From Bacillota bacterium (GTDB lineage Bacteria; Bacillota; Clostridia; Acetivibrionales; DTU013), in NCBI GenBank assembly GCA_023399355.1, contig JAEWQC010000347.1, positions 1-50,598 on the forward strand: a stretch of DNA of 50,598 nucleotides, written 5' to 3'. The notes beneath the pieces were generated by a model, which searched no databases, was not told the DNA's origin, and saw only the letters and a program-made list of their open reading frames with translations. Shown here piece by piece: positions 26,101 through 33,856 of this stretch (position 1 is the first letter of the stretch; each line of letters starts with the position of its first letter). The translations under genes were made by a program, and so were the position numbers.

Positions 26101-27042
26101 ATGGTATTAAATGATTTCGGAAGAACTGATTTGAAGATATCGGACGTAGGCTTTGGTGCCTGGGCGATTGGAGGACTTGGCTGGGGTGCGGGTCCTGATG
26201 ATGATAATGCAGTTGCCGCGTTGAAAAAGGCATGGGAACTTGGCGTAAATTTCTACGATACCTGCGATGCGTACGGCAATGGGCACAGTGAGGTACTGAT
26301 CGGTGATTTCCTGAAGGGAAAACGTCAGGAAGCAGTTATTGTTACAAAAGGCGGTACGAACTACCGTGTTCCTGAACGCAGCAAGAATTTCTCGCGTGAT
26401 TATCTGATGATGTGTCTGGAAGAAAGTCTCCAACGCATGCAGACCGATTATGTGGATGCTTATCTGCTGCACGTGCCGAATGCAGAATGGCAGGACAAGG
26501 GGAAGGTATTTGACACGCTCAGGGAAATGAAAAAGTCCGGGAAGGCGCGTTATGTGGGCCTTGCTATGTGGCAGGCGGCAGATACGCTGCATGCTTTTGA
26601 ACAGGACACTGAACGTGTTATTGATGTTCTTGAGTGTCCATTCAATATTCTAAACAAATCCAATATCGAAGTTGTCAGAATAGCAAAAGAACGCAATATC
26701 GCCGTGCTGACAAGCCAGCCGCTCGCTAGTGGAATCCTTACCGGAAAATATGGAAGTGATACGAAGTTTTCCGACGGAGACAACAGAAAGGGCTTCTGGA
26801 GCGAAGAACGCTTTGCTTCAGTAATACCCGACATGAAGATTCTTGAGGAATGCGTCAGGGAAACCGGTTATACAATGGCAGAGCTCGCGCTTGCCTATAA
26901 CTTGAGTTATCCGGGTATTCACAGTGTAATTCCCGGTGCGAAGACAGCCGACCAGGTCGAAAAGAATGTTGCTGCAAGTGGGAAACGTCTTGATGAAAAG
27001 ATAATGAAGAAACTTTCTCAGACAAAAGGCTTTATATTTTAA
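26101..27042 (+). CDS. Aldo/keto reductase (first of two)
   Basis: 313 residues from the ATG at 26101, eight bases after GAGGTG; the open frame extends upstream into the glycosidase gene without a ribosome site. The AKR TIM-barrel signature is clear: 'ISDVGFGAWAIGG' at the N-terminus, catalytic Asp and Tyr in 'FYDTCDAYGNGHSEVLIG', Lys in 'VIVTKGG', His in 'AYLLHVPN', and the NADP-site end 'IPGAKTADQVEKNVAA'. All four catalytic residues are present. Members reduce or oxidise sugar aldehydes and ketones with NAD(P)H. Lying between two GH2 genes, it probably converts a sugar released by them; direction and substrate are not known. Confidence 0.92.
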   Translation: MVLNDFGRTDLKISDVGFGAWAIGGLGWGAGPDDDNAVAALKKAWELGVNFYDTCDAYGNGHSEVLIGDFLKGKRQEAVIVTKGGTNYRVPERSKNFSRDYLMMCLEESLQRMQTDYVDAYLLHVPNAEWQDKGKVFDTLREMKKSGKARYVGLAMWQAADTLHAFEQDTERVIDVLECPFNILNKSNIEVVRIAKERNIAVLTSQPLASGILTGKYGSDTKFSDGDNRKGFWSEERFASVIPDMKILEECVRETGYTMAELALAYNLSYPGIHSVIPGAKTADQVEKNVAASGKRLDEKIMKKLSQTKGFIF

Positions 27043-27059
27043 ATAAGTTACGCAGGGAG

Positions 27060-27103
27060 GGCTGAATTAATATATTCAGCCTCATTCCCATGCGGAAATG
27101 AGG
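27060..27103 (+). promoter_or_regulatory. Two tandem hairpins before the third GH2 gene; second one covers the ribosome site
   Basis: First hairpin: GGCTGAAT (27060-27067) with ATTCAGCC (27074-27081). Second: CCTCATTCC (27080-27088) with GGAAATGAGG (27094-27103), one bulged base. The GAGG ribosome site at 27100-27103 is part of the second stem, four bases before the ATG at 27108. The two hairpins share two bases at their border. Translation could depend on melting or competition between them. Confidence 0.5.
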
Positions 27104-27107
27104 AATT

Positions 27108-29639
27108 ATGAAAACGAAACGTTGCCTTTCTGAAAATTGGGAGCTCTTAAAAATCATTCCTGCTGATAGCATCAATCCTGAAAATACCATTCCCGAAACG
27201 GGCCGGGTGCCTGCAGGGTGGATACCTGTCAAAAAAATGCCTTCGCAGGTGCATGATGTTCTTATTGAGGAAGGATACCTGCCTGAAGAAATTCGTATCG
27301 GCTGGTGCGAAGCTGCGAAATGGGTCGGTGATTATGACTGGGTGTACAAATGTCATTTTGACAGAGAATGTGATGCAAGTGCCGTCCGCCTCTTCTTCGG
27401 CGGGCTCGATACGGTAGCCGATATTTACGTGAACGGTGTAAAGATGGGCAGCCATGACGACTTTTACATGCCGCAGACGATAGATATCACGCAGGTTATA
27501 ACCGAACATAATAAGCTTGTGATACATTTCCACAATATCGAGGAAATACTTGATAAACTTACACTGCCAAAAGAATGGGAAAAAACTGTTCTAAAATTCA
27601 AGATGCTGCGCAAGCCGAAGCATGATTTTCCTGCGGGAGTTGTTGAAGGGGCCGCCTATCAGGGCGCCGTACCGTACTTTGAACCAATCGGAATCTTTCA
27701 GCCGGTTTTCATAGAATACACAGATGCTGCGGAATTTACCTGGGATCATATCATTCCATCCGTAAAAGCGCCGTACACGGAGGCTGACTTAACAATTACC
27801 CTTAAAGGTATCCATGGAGATAAAGCAAAAATAGTGGTTCGCGATCCGAACGGAGTTATCGTTGCGTCCGCTGAAGAACCGGTATCAGGCACCTGGAGGC
27901 AGCCCTTCAAGCTTGTCGTGAAGGAGCCGGAACTTTGGAATCCACGCGGCTTTGGTGCTCAGGCCAGGTATACTGTTGAAATGCTGTTAATGACAGAGGG
28001 TCAGGTCTCCGACAGGATGGAGAAAAAGATTGGCTTCCGTGAAGTCATTCAGGACGGAGATCTGGGCTTCAGAATCAACGGGAAGACCGTACGCCTTTGG
28101 GGTGGCAGCATGGACCCCTTTCAGGACTACACCCATTGCTGGAATTCAAAACGTGTAGTCCGTATCCTTGACATGATCGAAAATGCCAATATGAACACCT
28201 TGCGTATCTGGGGAGAAGGAGTGCCTTATGAAGACGAGCTTTACGAAGAAGCGGATAAACGCGGCATTTTGATTTGGCAGGAGTTTTACCTTGGAAACGG
28301 TGCTTATCCGAACAACCCTGAATTTCGTGAATCGTGCAAGCAGGAGGCAATTTACCTGATACTTCGTCTGCGCTGGCGTCCGTCCCTGCTGATGTGGTGC
28401 GGCGGTAATGAGACCATCATGGGTTCCGAGTATATCGACCGGGAGATGCATGCCTATGGCAGTGAGATGGTGCTGGAGGATTTCCCCGCACTGGTTGACT
28501 ACTATGACAATGGCAGGCTGTACCTTCCGAACTCTCCATATGGAGGGGAATGGGCAAATGATCCGCGTGCCGGTGATTTTCACATTTATGATGGCGTATG
28601 GGCTTATCCCTATGCGGAGTATCCGAATTTCATAGGTGAAGATATCCGCTGTGCACCTCCTGTCATGCACAGTCTGAGGCGCATGATAAAAGGAGATCTC
28701 TGGCCCGAAGACTACAGCGGAAAACTGACTCACAAGGACAGATTCCCTATGCCTGACAGCTGGATGCAGCGAAGCCACTATTCGGCGCTGGGCCATATAA
28801 AAACCGGGCCGTACTGGGAATATTACGATGCGGATACACCGGAAGATCACGTATACCGTTTCGCAGCAGCTGCGGGACAGTCCATGCGCCGCTGCATCGA
28901 ACGTGTCCGTCAGGGCAGCAAAAACGGGGATGTTCCTGTTAACCAACGCATAAAAGGTCATTTTGCATGTAAGCTTCTGGATACGTGGCCCAAAGTATAC
29001 TGCGCCATAATAGACTTTTTCCAGGAGGGCTTCCATTCCTATTATGCCACTGCGGCGGCACAGCGTCCGATCGCTCTGAGTTTCCAGATGACCCCCGACG
29101 GGTACCGTTTATGGCTGGCAAATGACAGTAACATGGATGTAAAGGGTGAAGTCACTTTTGGCATGTTTGATATGGAGAAGAATGAGTTTGTCCTTACGGA
29201 TAAGGTGGAGGCCGAAATGCTGCAAGGTCATTCCGGCATCGTTCTTAACCTCGATCAGTACAAATTCTTCTGGAAGACCCTGGTTCTGCATGCAACCTTC
29301 ACAGACAAAGAGCATGGGATCTGCGACCGCATCAACGATTTTGCAGATGTCGAACGCCATTACAGATTTCCGGATGCAAAACTTAAAGTCATGATAAAAG
29401 GCGATGAACTGGTAATTTCAACCGATACCTTCGCACGCTGCATTGAAATCACAGCTAGAAATGAAGAAACTGAATTCGGATGGCTGTTCTCCGATAACTA
29501 CTTTGATTTATTGCCAGGCGAAGTAAAACATGTGGGAATCGTCGCCGGAGGCAGCGCTGTAATCAATGTAAAGCCACACTATGCAAAAGCGGTAACAGTA
29601 CAATATAGCGAGGGAAAAGATGTGACCCCGCTTCTATAA
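27108..29639 (+). CDS. Glycoside hydrolase family 2, beta-mannosidase type (third of three)
   Basis: 843 residues, no signal peptide. N-terminal 'MPSQVHDVLIEEGYLPEEIRIGWCEAAKWVGDYDWVYKCHF' and 'GGLDTVADIYVNG' give the GH2 beta-mannosidase layout. The barrel contains 'LRIWGEGVPYEDELYEEADKRGI', acid/base Glu435 ('WCGGNET') and probable nucleophile Glu511 ('IGEDIR'; the usual Ser before Glu is Gly). It differs more from the other two: an extra 'PKHDFPAGVVEGAAYQG' segment near residue 165-180 and a different C-terminal tail. The three enzymes may thus cleave different linkages of one substrate. The leader is structured; a repeat copy and a terminator-like hairpin follow the gene. Confidence 0.87.
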   Translation: MKTKRCLSENWELLKIIPADSINPENTIPETGRVPAGWIPVKKMPSQVHDVLIEEGYLPEEIRIGWCEAAKWVGDYDWVYKCHFDRECDASAVRLFFGGLDTVADIYVNGVKMGSHDDFYMPQTIDITQVITEHNKLVIHFHNIEEILDKLTLPKEWEKTVLKFKMLRKPKHDFPAGVVEGAAYQGAVPYFEPIGIFQPVFIEYTDAAEFTWDHIIPSVKAPYTEADLTITLKGIHGDKAKIVVRDPNGVIVASAEEPVSGTWRQPFKLVVKEPELWNPRGFGAQARYTVEMLLMTEGQVSDRMEKKIGFREVIQDGDLGFRINGKTVRLWGGSMDPFQDYTHCWNSKRVVRILDMIENANMNTLRIWGEGVPYEDELYEEADKRGILIWQEFYLGNGAYPNNPEFRESCKQEAIYLILRLRWRPSLLMWCGGNETIMGSEYIDREMHAYGSEMVLEDFPALVDYYDNGRLYLPNSPYGGEWANDPRAGDFHIYDGVWAYPYAEYPNFIGEDIRCAPPVMHSLRRMIKGDLWPEDYSGKLTHKDRFPMPDSWMQRSHYSALGHIKTGPYWEYYDADTPEDHVYRFAAAAGQSMRRCIERVRQGSKNGDVPVNQRIKGHFACKLLDTWPKVYCAIIDFFQEGFHSYYATAAAQRPIALSFQMTPDGYRLWLANDSNMDVKGEVTFGMFDMEKNEFVLTDKVEAEMLQGHSGIVLNLDQYKFFWKTLVLHATFTDKEHGICDRINDFADVERHYRFPDAKLKVMIKGDELVISTDTFARCIEITARNEETEFGWLFSDNYFDLLPGEVKHVGIVAGGSAVINVKPHYAKAVTVQYSEGKDVTPLL

Positions 29640-29642
29640 GTG

Positions 29643-29742
29643 CCGGGTACCGATTCGGTTTTCAGGCGGCGAGCATATCTCCCGCCCCGGATGCATGGGC
29701 GAGCAGCAAGCTTAGCTTGCGACCAGCCCCGTTGAAACGCAG
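29643..29742 (-). repeat. Dispersed intergenic repeat, well-kept copy (minus orientation)
   Basis: From GCCGGGTACCGATTCGG to GTTGAAACGCAGC this stretch is the reverse complement of 44526-44665 at roughly nine bases in ten, except that the 44501 copy has one extra internal unit. It contains the hairpin GCAAGC-TTA-GCTTGC at 29706-29720. A further hairpin from GGTGCAAAATTCCC to GGAAATTTTGCACC (29746-29777) lies just outside. Confidence 0.8.
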
Positions 29743-29782
29743 CTTGGTGCAAAATTCCCAATAGGAAATTTTGCACCCGGGT

Positions 29783-29816
29783 AAGAAAATGTTTCTACAA
29801 CAGAAACCTTTTCTTT
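29783..29816 (+). terminator. Candidate terminator after the third GH2 gene
   Basis: AAGAAAATGTTTCT (29783-29796) pairs with AGAAACCTTTTCTT (29802-29815) with one mismatch around a 5-base loop; the tail is T-rich. It follows the strong hairpin at 29746-29777, so the transcript from the importer genes probably ends here. Confidence 0.5.
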
Positions 29817-29933
29817 GAACCGATGCGTAATAAAGGCCGTACTATTATTCCATGTGTATGAAATGTGGGAAACAGACGGCGATGGATGATAAAAAATATG
29901 CTGTAAGTATGGCAGCGGAATGGAGTTAAAAAA

Positions 29934-30842
29934 ATGGAAAAGAGAAAATTGGGAAAAACCGGTTATGAAATAAGCAGTTTATGCTTTGGTACCATGGAAC
30001 TCAGGTCCCTGAACGGAGAAAGTGCGGGTAAGATACTGAATACGGCGCTTGATCTGGGTATTAACTATTTTGACACCTCTCCTGAATATCCGATGAGCGA
30101 ATATTTTATCGGACAAGCGATTTCCCACAGGAGAAACGAGTTTGTTCTGGCTACAAAGAACTGTGATAATATGACCGGAATCGGGGCTGCATTCATCTTT
30201 GACAGGAAGACTATGATGGGTAATCTGGAGGATAGCCTGCGACTGATGAAAACAGATCATATCGACGTTTGGCAGATACACGGTGCAACACCGTATATTC
30301 TGTCCGACGGTGAATACGGTGAAGTTATGGAGACCATGCGGGAAGCAAAAAAATCCGGCAAAGTGCTTCATACCGGCATGACAATCCGTCAGGGCGAGCC
30401 GTTTGAATTTGCATATCCGGCTGGTAATGCATATAATTCCAGCGTTATGTTTTCCGGATGGAAGGACATAGAAGTCATTCAGCTGGTTTACGGCGCGTTG
30501 ACAAGGCTTGCCGAAAACTCAATTCAGAAAGCATATGATGTCAACGGAACAGGGATGATCGCACGCGGAATTCTCAAGGAGTATGACGGCAGGTATAATG
30601 CCAGGTTTGATGCTTCAAGGCTTTATGAGCTTTTTGAAGAAGGTGAAACAAGAAGTGAATTTCTCATGAGATATGCCCTTACACATCCGGCGCTTGCATC
30701 CGTGGTTGTCGGAACAAAGAATATCAATCACCTGGTTGAAAACGTGAATATCGCTACAAAAGGCAAATTGTCACCTGAAGTATATGCCGAAGCCAAAAGA
30801 AGGCTGAACTTCGCTTGCTGTGTTGCCGGAGAAGTTGAGTAA
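29934..30842 (+). CDS. Aldo/keto reductase (second of two)
   Basis: 302 residues after a GGAG site. The AKR pattern is present: 'ISSLCFGTMELRSL', catalytic Asp and Tyr in 'NYFDTSPEYPMSEYFIGQAI', Lys in 'LATKNCD', His in 'VWQIHGATPY', and the cofactor end 'VVVGTKNINHLVENV'. Glu precedes Tyr where many members have Ala-Tyr or Glu-Tyr, which is normal. It is clearly a different subfamily from the enzyme at 26101. It ends with a 'CCVAGEVE' tail with paired Cys that I cannot interpret. It follows a repeat and terminator region, so it probably has its own promoter. The role is reduction or oxidation of a sugar carbonyl; the substrate is unknown. Confidence 0.9.
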   Translation: MEKRKLGKTGYEISSLCFGTMELRSLNGESAGKILNTALDLGINYFDTSPEYPMSEYFIGQAISHRRNEFVLATKNCDNMTGIGAAFIFDRKTMMGNLEDSLRLMKTDHIDVWQIHGATPYILSDGEYGEVMETMREAKKSGKVLHTGMTIRQGEPFEFAYPAGNAYNSSVMFSGWKDIEVIQLVYGALTRLAENSIQKAYDVNGTGMIARGILKEYDGRYNARFDASRLYELFEEGETRSEFLMRYALTHPALASVVVGTKNINHLVENVNIATKGKLSPEVYAEAKRRLNFACCVAGEVE

Positions 30843-30923
30843 AACAATCTGCCCAAAGTAAATATGTTGAAAAGGATGTATGTCGTAAAGTTGAAAATTA
30901 ATTATATTTTGGAGGCTATCTAA

Positions 30924-31127
30924 ATGCAAAATGATTTTAAAGTAGGAGATAGTGTTACTCTTAATAGCGACTTCGTTGGCAGTAACAAAAAAGTGTATGC
31001 TGCTAAAGGAACACTGGGCATAGTAACCGGAAAAATGTACACGAACGTGTATCCTAACACTTATAAGGTACTCGTAGGAAAATTGGCATTGGATATCAAC
31101 GTTCTTCAGCTTGACAAATCCAAATAA
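30924..31127 (+). CDS. Small SH3/KOW-like protein, function unknown
   Basis: 67 residues after a strong TTGGAGG site with good spacing, followed by a terminator, so probably real. The sequence is all-beta in character: 'FKVGDSVTLNSDFVGSNKKVYAAKGTLGIVTGKMY...YKVLVGKLALDINVLQLDK', resembling small SH3-like barrels (KOW type) in which a 'G.V..' turn and 'KG..G.V' turn alternate. No catalytic residues or membrane segment are present. Such folds bind RNA, nucleic acid or protein. It sits 81 bases after an aldo/keto reductase gene and before the operator-controlled isomerase/transketolase unit. I do not recognise a named family. Confidence 0.7.
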   Translation: MQNDFKVGDSVTLNSDFVGSNKKVYAAKGTLGIVTGKMYTNVYPNTYKVLVGKLALDINVLQLDKSK

Positions 31128-31160
31128 TCAAAGGTGCTTTGAAAAAAGCAATTGAATTTG

Positions 31161-31212
31161 AATGCAAAGGCCATGCGGGTTTAGTCGAATCTGCATGACT
31201 TTTGCATTTTAC
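31161..31212 (+). terminator. Long imperfect terminator hairpin
   Basis: AATGCAAA (31161-31168) pairs with TTTGCATT (31201-31208), and inside it CATGC pairs with GCATG; a T-rich stretch follows. It closes the transcript carrying the small SH3-like gene before the promoter at 31315. Confidence 0.65.
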
Positions 31213-31314
31213 TCATTTCCTTACCCCGTATTCGGACTTTATCCAAGGGGCCTCGTATCATATGCAGTAAAGGGCGGATATTTTCATAGTGTACCTGGGT
31301 TATTTGTGCGGTAA

Positions 31315-31366
31315 TTGACAAAAGTGAAGCGTTGTAGTAATATACATGTATATACAAGTAATGACC
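31315..31366 (+). promoter_or_regulatory. Sigma-A promoter with shared operator (site 3), before rpiB-tktAB
   Basis: TTGACA at 31315-31320, a 17-base spacer and TAATAT at 31338-31343. Three bases later TGTATATACAAGTAATGACC (31347-31366) starts exactly like sites 1 and 2. Since the promoter is close to consensus, control is likely by repression through this operator. Confidence 0.77.
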
Positions 31367-31404
31367 TGACCAGAACACTAAATAATGACAACGGAGGTAA
31401 CAAG

Positions 31405-31845
31405 ATGAAAGTAGCTATCGGATGTGATCCCAATGCGACTGATTTTAAAAATATATTAATTCCATATATTGAGTCATTGGGACATGAATGCGTAGATTAT
31501 GGCAGCGACGATTCCATTTATGCGAACACCGCAATTAGAGTGGCAACGGAAGTTGCAGCCGGTAATTGCAGTAGAGGAATATTAATCTGTGGAACAGGTA
31601 TAGGAGTCAGTATTGCAGCAAACAAAGTCAAAGGCGCTTATGCGGCCCTGGTCACAGATATTTACCAGGCGCAGCGGGCACAGTTAAGTAATAACGCAAA
31701 CATTATAACGATGGGCTCTCAGGTGACGGGAATTGAACTGGCGAAATGTTTTGTGAAGGAATATCTCGGATTGTCCTTTGATCCTAATTCCAGATCAAAA
31801 GCTAAAGTGGATAGAATAATCTCTTATGAAAAGGGTGAAATCTAA
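31405..31845 (+). CDS. RpiB/LacAB-family sugar-phosphate isomerase, atypical active site
   Basis: 146 residues from the ATG eight bases after GGAGG. It has the RpiB/LacAB fold: 'MKVAIGCDPNATDFK', 'GILICGTGIGVSIAANKVKGAYAAL', 'NANIITMGSQVTGIELAKCFV'. The catalytic base Cys62 and the following Thr of the CGTGIG loop are present. However, the 'CDH' His is Pro, the 'DYPHYA' motif is 'IYANTA', the 'H/ENDAN' His used for ring opening is replaced ('LSNNAN'), and the phosphate-site 'GGRHQQR' is 'NSRSKAK'. A substrate already in open-chain form is therefore plausible, as in RpiB relatives acting on tetrulose phosphates. Its stop overlaps the transketolase start (TAATG). Confidence 0.87.
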   Translation: MKVAIGCDPNATDFKNILIPYIESLGHECVDYGSDDSIYANTAIRVATEVAAGNCSRGILICGTGIGVSIAANKVKGAYAALVTDIYQAQRAQLSNNANIITMGSQVTGIELAKCFVKEYLGLSFDPNSRSKAKVDRIISYEKGEI

Positions 31846-32711
31846 TGGCAAATAGGAATGAAGTTGTTTCTTTGGAATTAACGGCTTCAAGATGCCGTGA
31901 AAATGTAATCCGTATGATCAGGGCAAGCGGACACGGACATATAGGGGGAGCACTCTCCTGCCTGGATATTGTAACAGCCGTTTACTTTCATGCGATGAAT
32001 ATCGACCCCGAAAATCCTAAAATAGAAGATAGAGACCGGTTTATTTTATCTGCCGGACATAAGTGTCTGGCACAATATGCAGTATTGGCGGAAAGGGGAT
32101 ATTTTCCGAAGGAAATTCTGGATACATACGGGAGTTTGCATTCCAAGATACCCGGGCATCCTGATATGCACAAGCTGCCGGGAGTGGAAGCCAACACGGG
32201 TGCACTGGGGCATGGGTTGTCGATCGCCTGCGGCATGGCTCTTGGATTAAGAGGCAAAAACCCTGATGCAAAGGTATATGTCATTATGGGAGACGGTGAA
32301 TTGCCGGAAGGTTCCAACTGGGAAGCAGCATCCGTTGCATCGCACTATCACCTGGATAATATGGTTTTATTTGTAGATAACAATGGACTTCAGATCAGTG
32401 GAAAAGTAGAAGATGTTATGAATATGACACCGATTGACGAGCGCTTTAGAGCATTTGGCTGGGCTGTGAAGAATATGGACGGAAATAATATGCAGGAAAT
32501 TGTTTCTGCTCTAGACTCCGTACCTTTTGAAAAAGGTAAGCCAACCGCGATAATTGCACATACCGTCAAGTGCAAGGGGTTGTCAGCCGGAGAAGGCAAT
32601 GCGGCATTTCATTACTGGAGTCCTTCAAAAGAAGAGGCTGAGGCAGCTGAAAAAGAAATCAAAGATAGAACTCTTGCTTTTGAAAAGAAGAAATCAGGTG
32701 AAAAAAGATGA
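31845..32711 (+). CDS. Transketolase, N-terminal (thiamine diphosphate) subunit
   Basis: 288 residues, the standard size of the N-terminal half of split transketolases. Motifs: 'RASGHGHIGGALSCLDIVTAVYF', 'SAGHKCLAQYAVLAERGYF', 'IPGHPDMHKLPGVEANTGALGHGLSIACGMALG', and the Mg-ThDP motif from Gly149-Asp150 'GDGELPEGSNWEA' to 'VDNNGLQISG'. It works only with the C-terminal subunit encoded next, which overlaps it by four bases (ATGA). It transfers two-carbon units between sugar phosphates. Split pairs in sugar loci often act on unusual ketoses (apulose 4-phosphate is one known case), so the substrate need not be xylulose 5-phosphate. Confidence 0.93.
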   Translation: MANRNEVVSLELTASRCRENVIRMIRASGHGHIGGALSCLDIVTAVYFHAMNIDPENPKIEDRDRFILSAGHKCLAQYAVLAERGYFPKEILDTYGSLHSKIPGHPDMHKLPGVEANTGALGHGLSIACGMALGLRGKNPDAKVYVIMGDGELPEGSNWEAASVASHYHLDNMVLFVDNNGLQISGKVEDVMNMTPIDERFRAFGWAVKNMDGNNMQEIVSALDSVPFEKGKPTAIIAHTVKCKGLSAGEGNAAFHYWSPSKEEAEAAEKEIKDRTLAFEKKKSGEKR

Positions 32712-33640
32712 TAGGAGAATATCTTGATCCAAGGAAAGAATTTGGTAAAGTAATAACGGAAATTGCCAAAGGAAATGAGGAAATTGTCGTTCTCTCTGCA
32801 GACAGCGGAAAAAGCTCCGGATTTGGAGATTTTGTGAAGCTGTTCCCGGAAAGGTATTTCGAATGCGGAATTATGGAGCAGGGCGTAATCGGTGTTGCTT
32901 CCGGTCTTGCTACAACGGGTAAAGTTCCGGTATTTTGCGCAATTGCTCCGTTTGTTACATCCCGGCCGTTTGAAATGTTCAGAAATGATTTGGGCTATAT
33001 GAAGCAGAATGCAAAAATTGTAGGACGCAACAGCGGGATATCTTACTCCGATTTAGGTGCAACGCATCACTCCCTGGAGGACTTTGCAATTATCCGGATG
33101 ATCCCGGGAGTTATTGTACTGGCACCACAGGACCCGATAGAGATAAAAACAGCAGTGAAGGCGATGATTGAGTATGAAGGGCCTGTTTACATGCGGATCG
33201 GCAATCCGAAGATTCCGGTTCTGTTTGACGAAAAACCTTTTGAAATCGGCAAAGGCCGAATTATAAGGGAAGGAACAGATATAACCATTATTTCTACAGG
33301 TTCTACGACAATGGCGGCAATAGAGGCGGCGGGTCATCTCTCTGAACAAGGCGTTTCAGTTCGCCTGATCGGTATGCCCACAGTATGCCCGATCGATGAA
33401 GAATTGGTAATCGAATCTGCTCATAAAACAAAAGGAATTCTCACGGTTGAAGAACATTACGCAGATGGCGGCCTGGGAACAATGGTTTCCGAAGTATGCA
33501 GTACCAGGTATCCGGTTCGGGTGAAACGCCTTGGATTACCGAAAACTTATGCTAGCTCAGGCGAATATGATGAATTACTTTCCTACTACGGCCTTGATGC
33601 AAAAGGGATTGAAAAATCAACAATCGAATTTCTTAAATAA
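32708..33640 (+). CDS. Transketolase, C-terminal (pyrimidine-binding) subunit
   Basis: 310 residues with the pyrimidine and C-terminal domains of transketolase: 'VVLSADSGKSSGFGDFVKLFPERYFECGIMEQGVIGVASGLA' containing the Glu that activates the thiamine ring ('GIMEQ'), 'APFVTSRPFEMFRNDLGY', 'GATHHSLEDFAIIRMIPG', and the C-terminal 'TVEEHYADGGLGTMVSEV'. It overlaps the N-terminal subunit gene by four bases, as usual for the pair. It is the last gene of the operator-controlled unit; a RBS-like GGGAGG follows, but only a five-codon frame comes after it. Confidence 0.93.
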   Translation: MIGEYLDPRKEFGKVITEIAKGNEEIVVLSADSGKSSGFGDFVKLFPERYFECGIMEQGVIGVASGLATTGKVPVFCAIAPFVTSRPFEMFRNDLGYMKQNAKIVGRNSGISYSDLGATHHSLEDFAIIRMIPGVIVLAPQDPIEIKTAVKAMIEYEGPVYMRIGNPKIPVLFDEKPFEIGKGRIIREGTDITIISTGSTTMAAIEAAGHLSEQGVSVRLIGMPTVCPIDEELVIESAHKTKGILTVEEHYADGGLGTMVSEVCSTRYPVRVKRLGLPKTYASSGEYDELLSYYGLDAKGIEKSTIEFLK

Positions 33641-33856
33641 CGGGAGGATGAAGTACTCATAAAAGTCAATGGAGTAGCTGCCCCATTTGGATCACTCAAA
33701 ATAGCGCTTTTTTGTTCACTTACCGTAATAATGGAACTCTCCCTCCTGGGACTAAGCAAGGCGGTAAAAAAGTCTGAGCAGAACCCGGCAATAACTAAAG
33801 AAAGACAGTGCTGATTAAAAAACAAAGGTAGTAGTTTTGCATCTGTATTTTTCATC
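33641..33856 (+). other. Spacer with a possible gene remnant
   Basis: After a GGGAGG site at 33642-33647, an ATG at 33648 opens only four codons before a stop. A different frame, 33659-33814, then stays open for 51 codons and begins 'KVNGVAAPFGSLKIALF', without its own start codon. This pattern would suit a gene broken by a frameshift and deletion, but the product is not recognised and it may be chance. Confidence 0.25.

Noticed and set aside
28146..29036. 296-codon open frame on the minus strand inside the third GH2 gene
   Set aside because: It is antisense to conserved GH2 catalytic motifs, has no ribosome site, and its translation shows no family motif; a by-product of codon bias.
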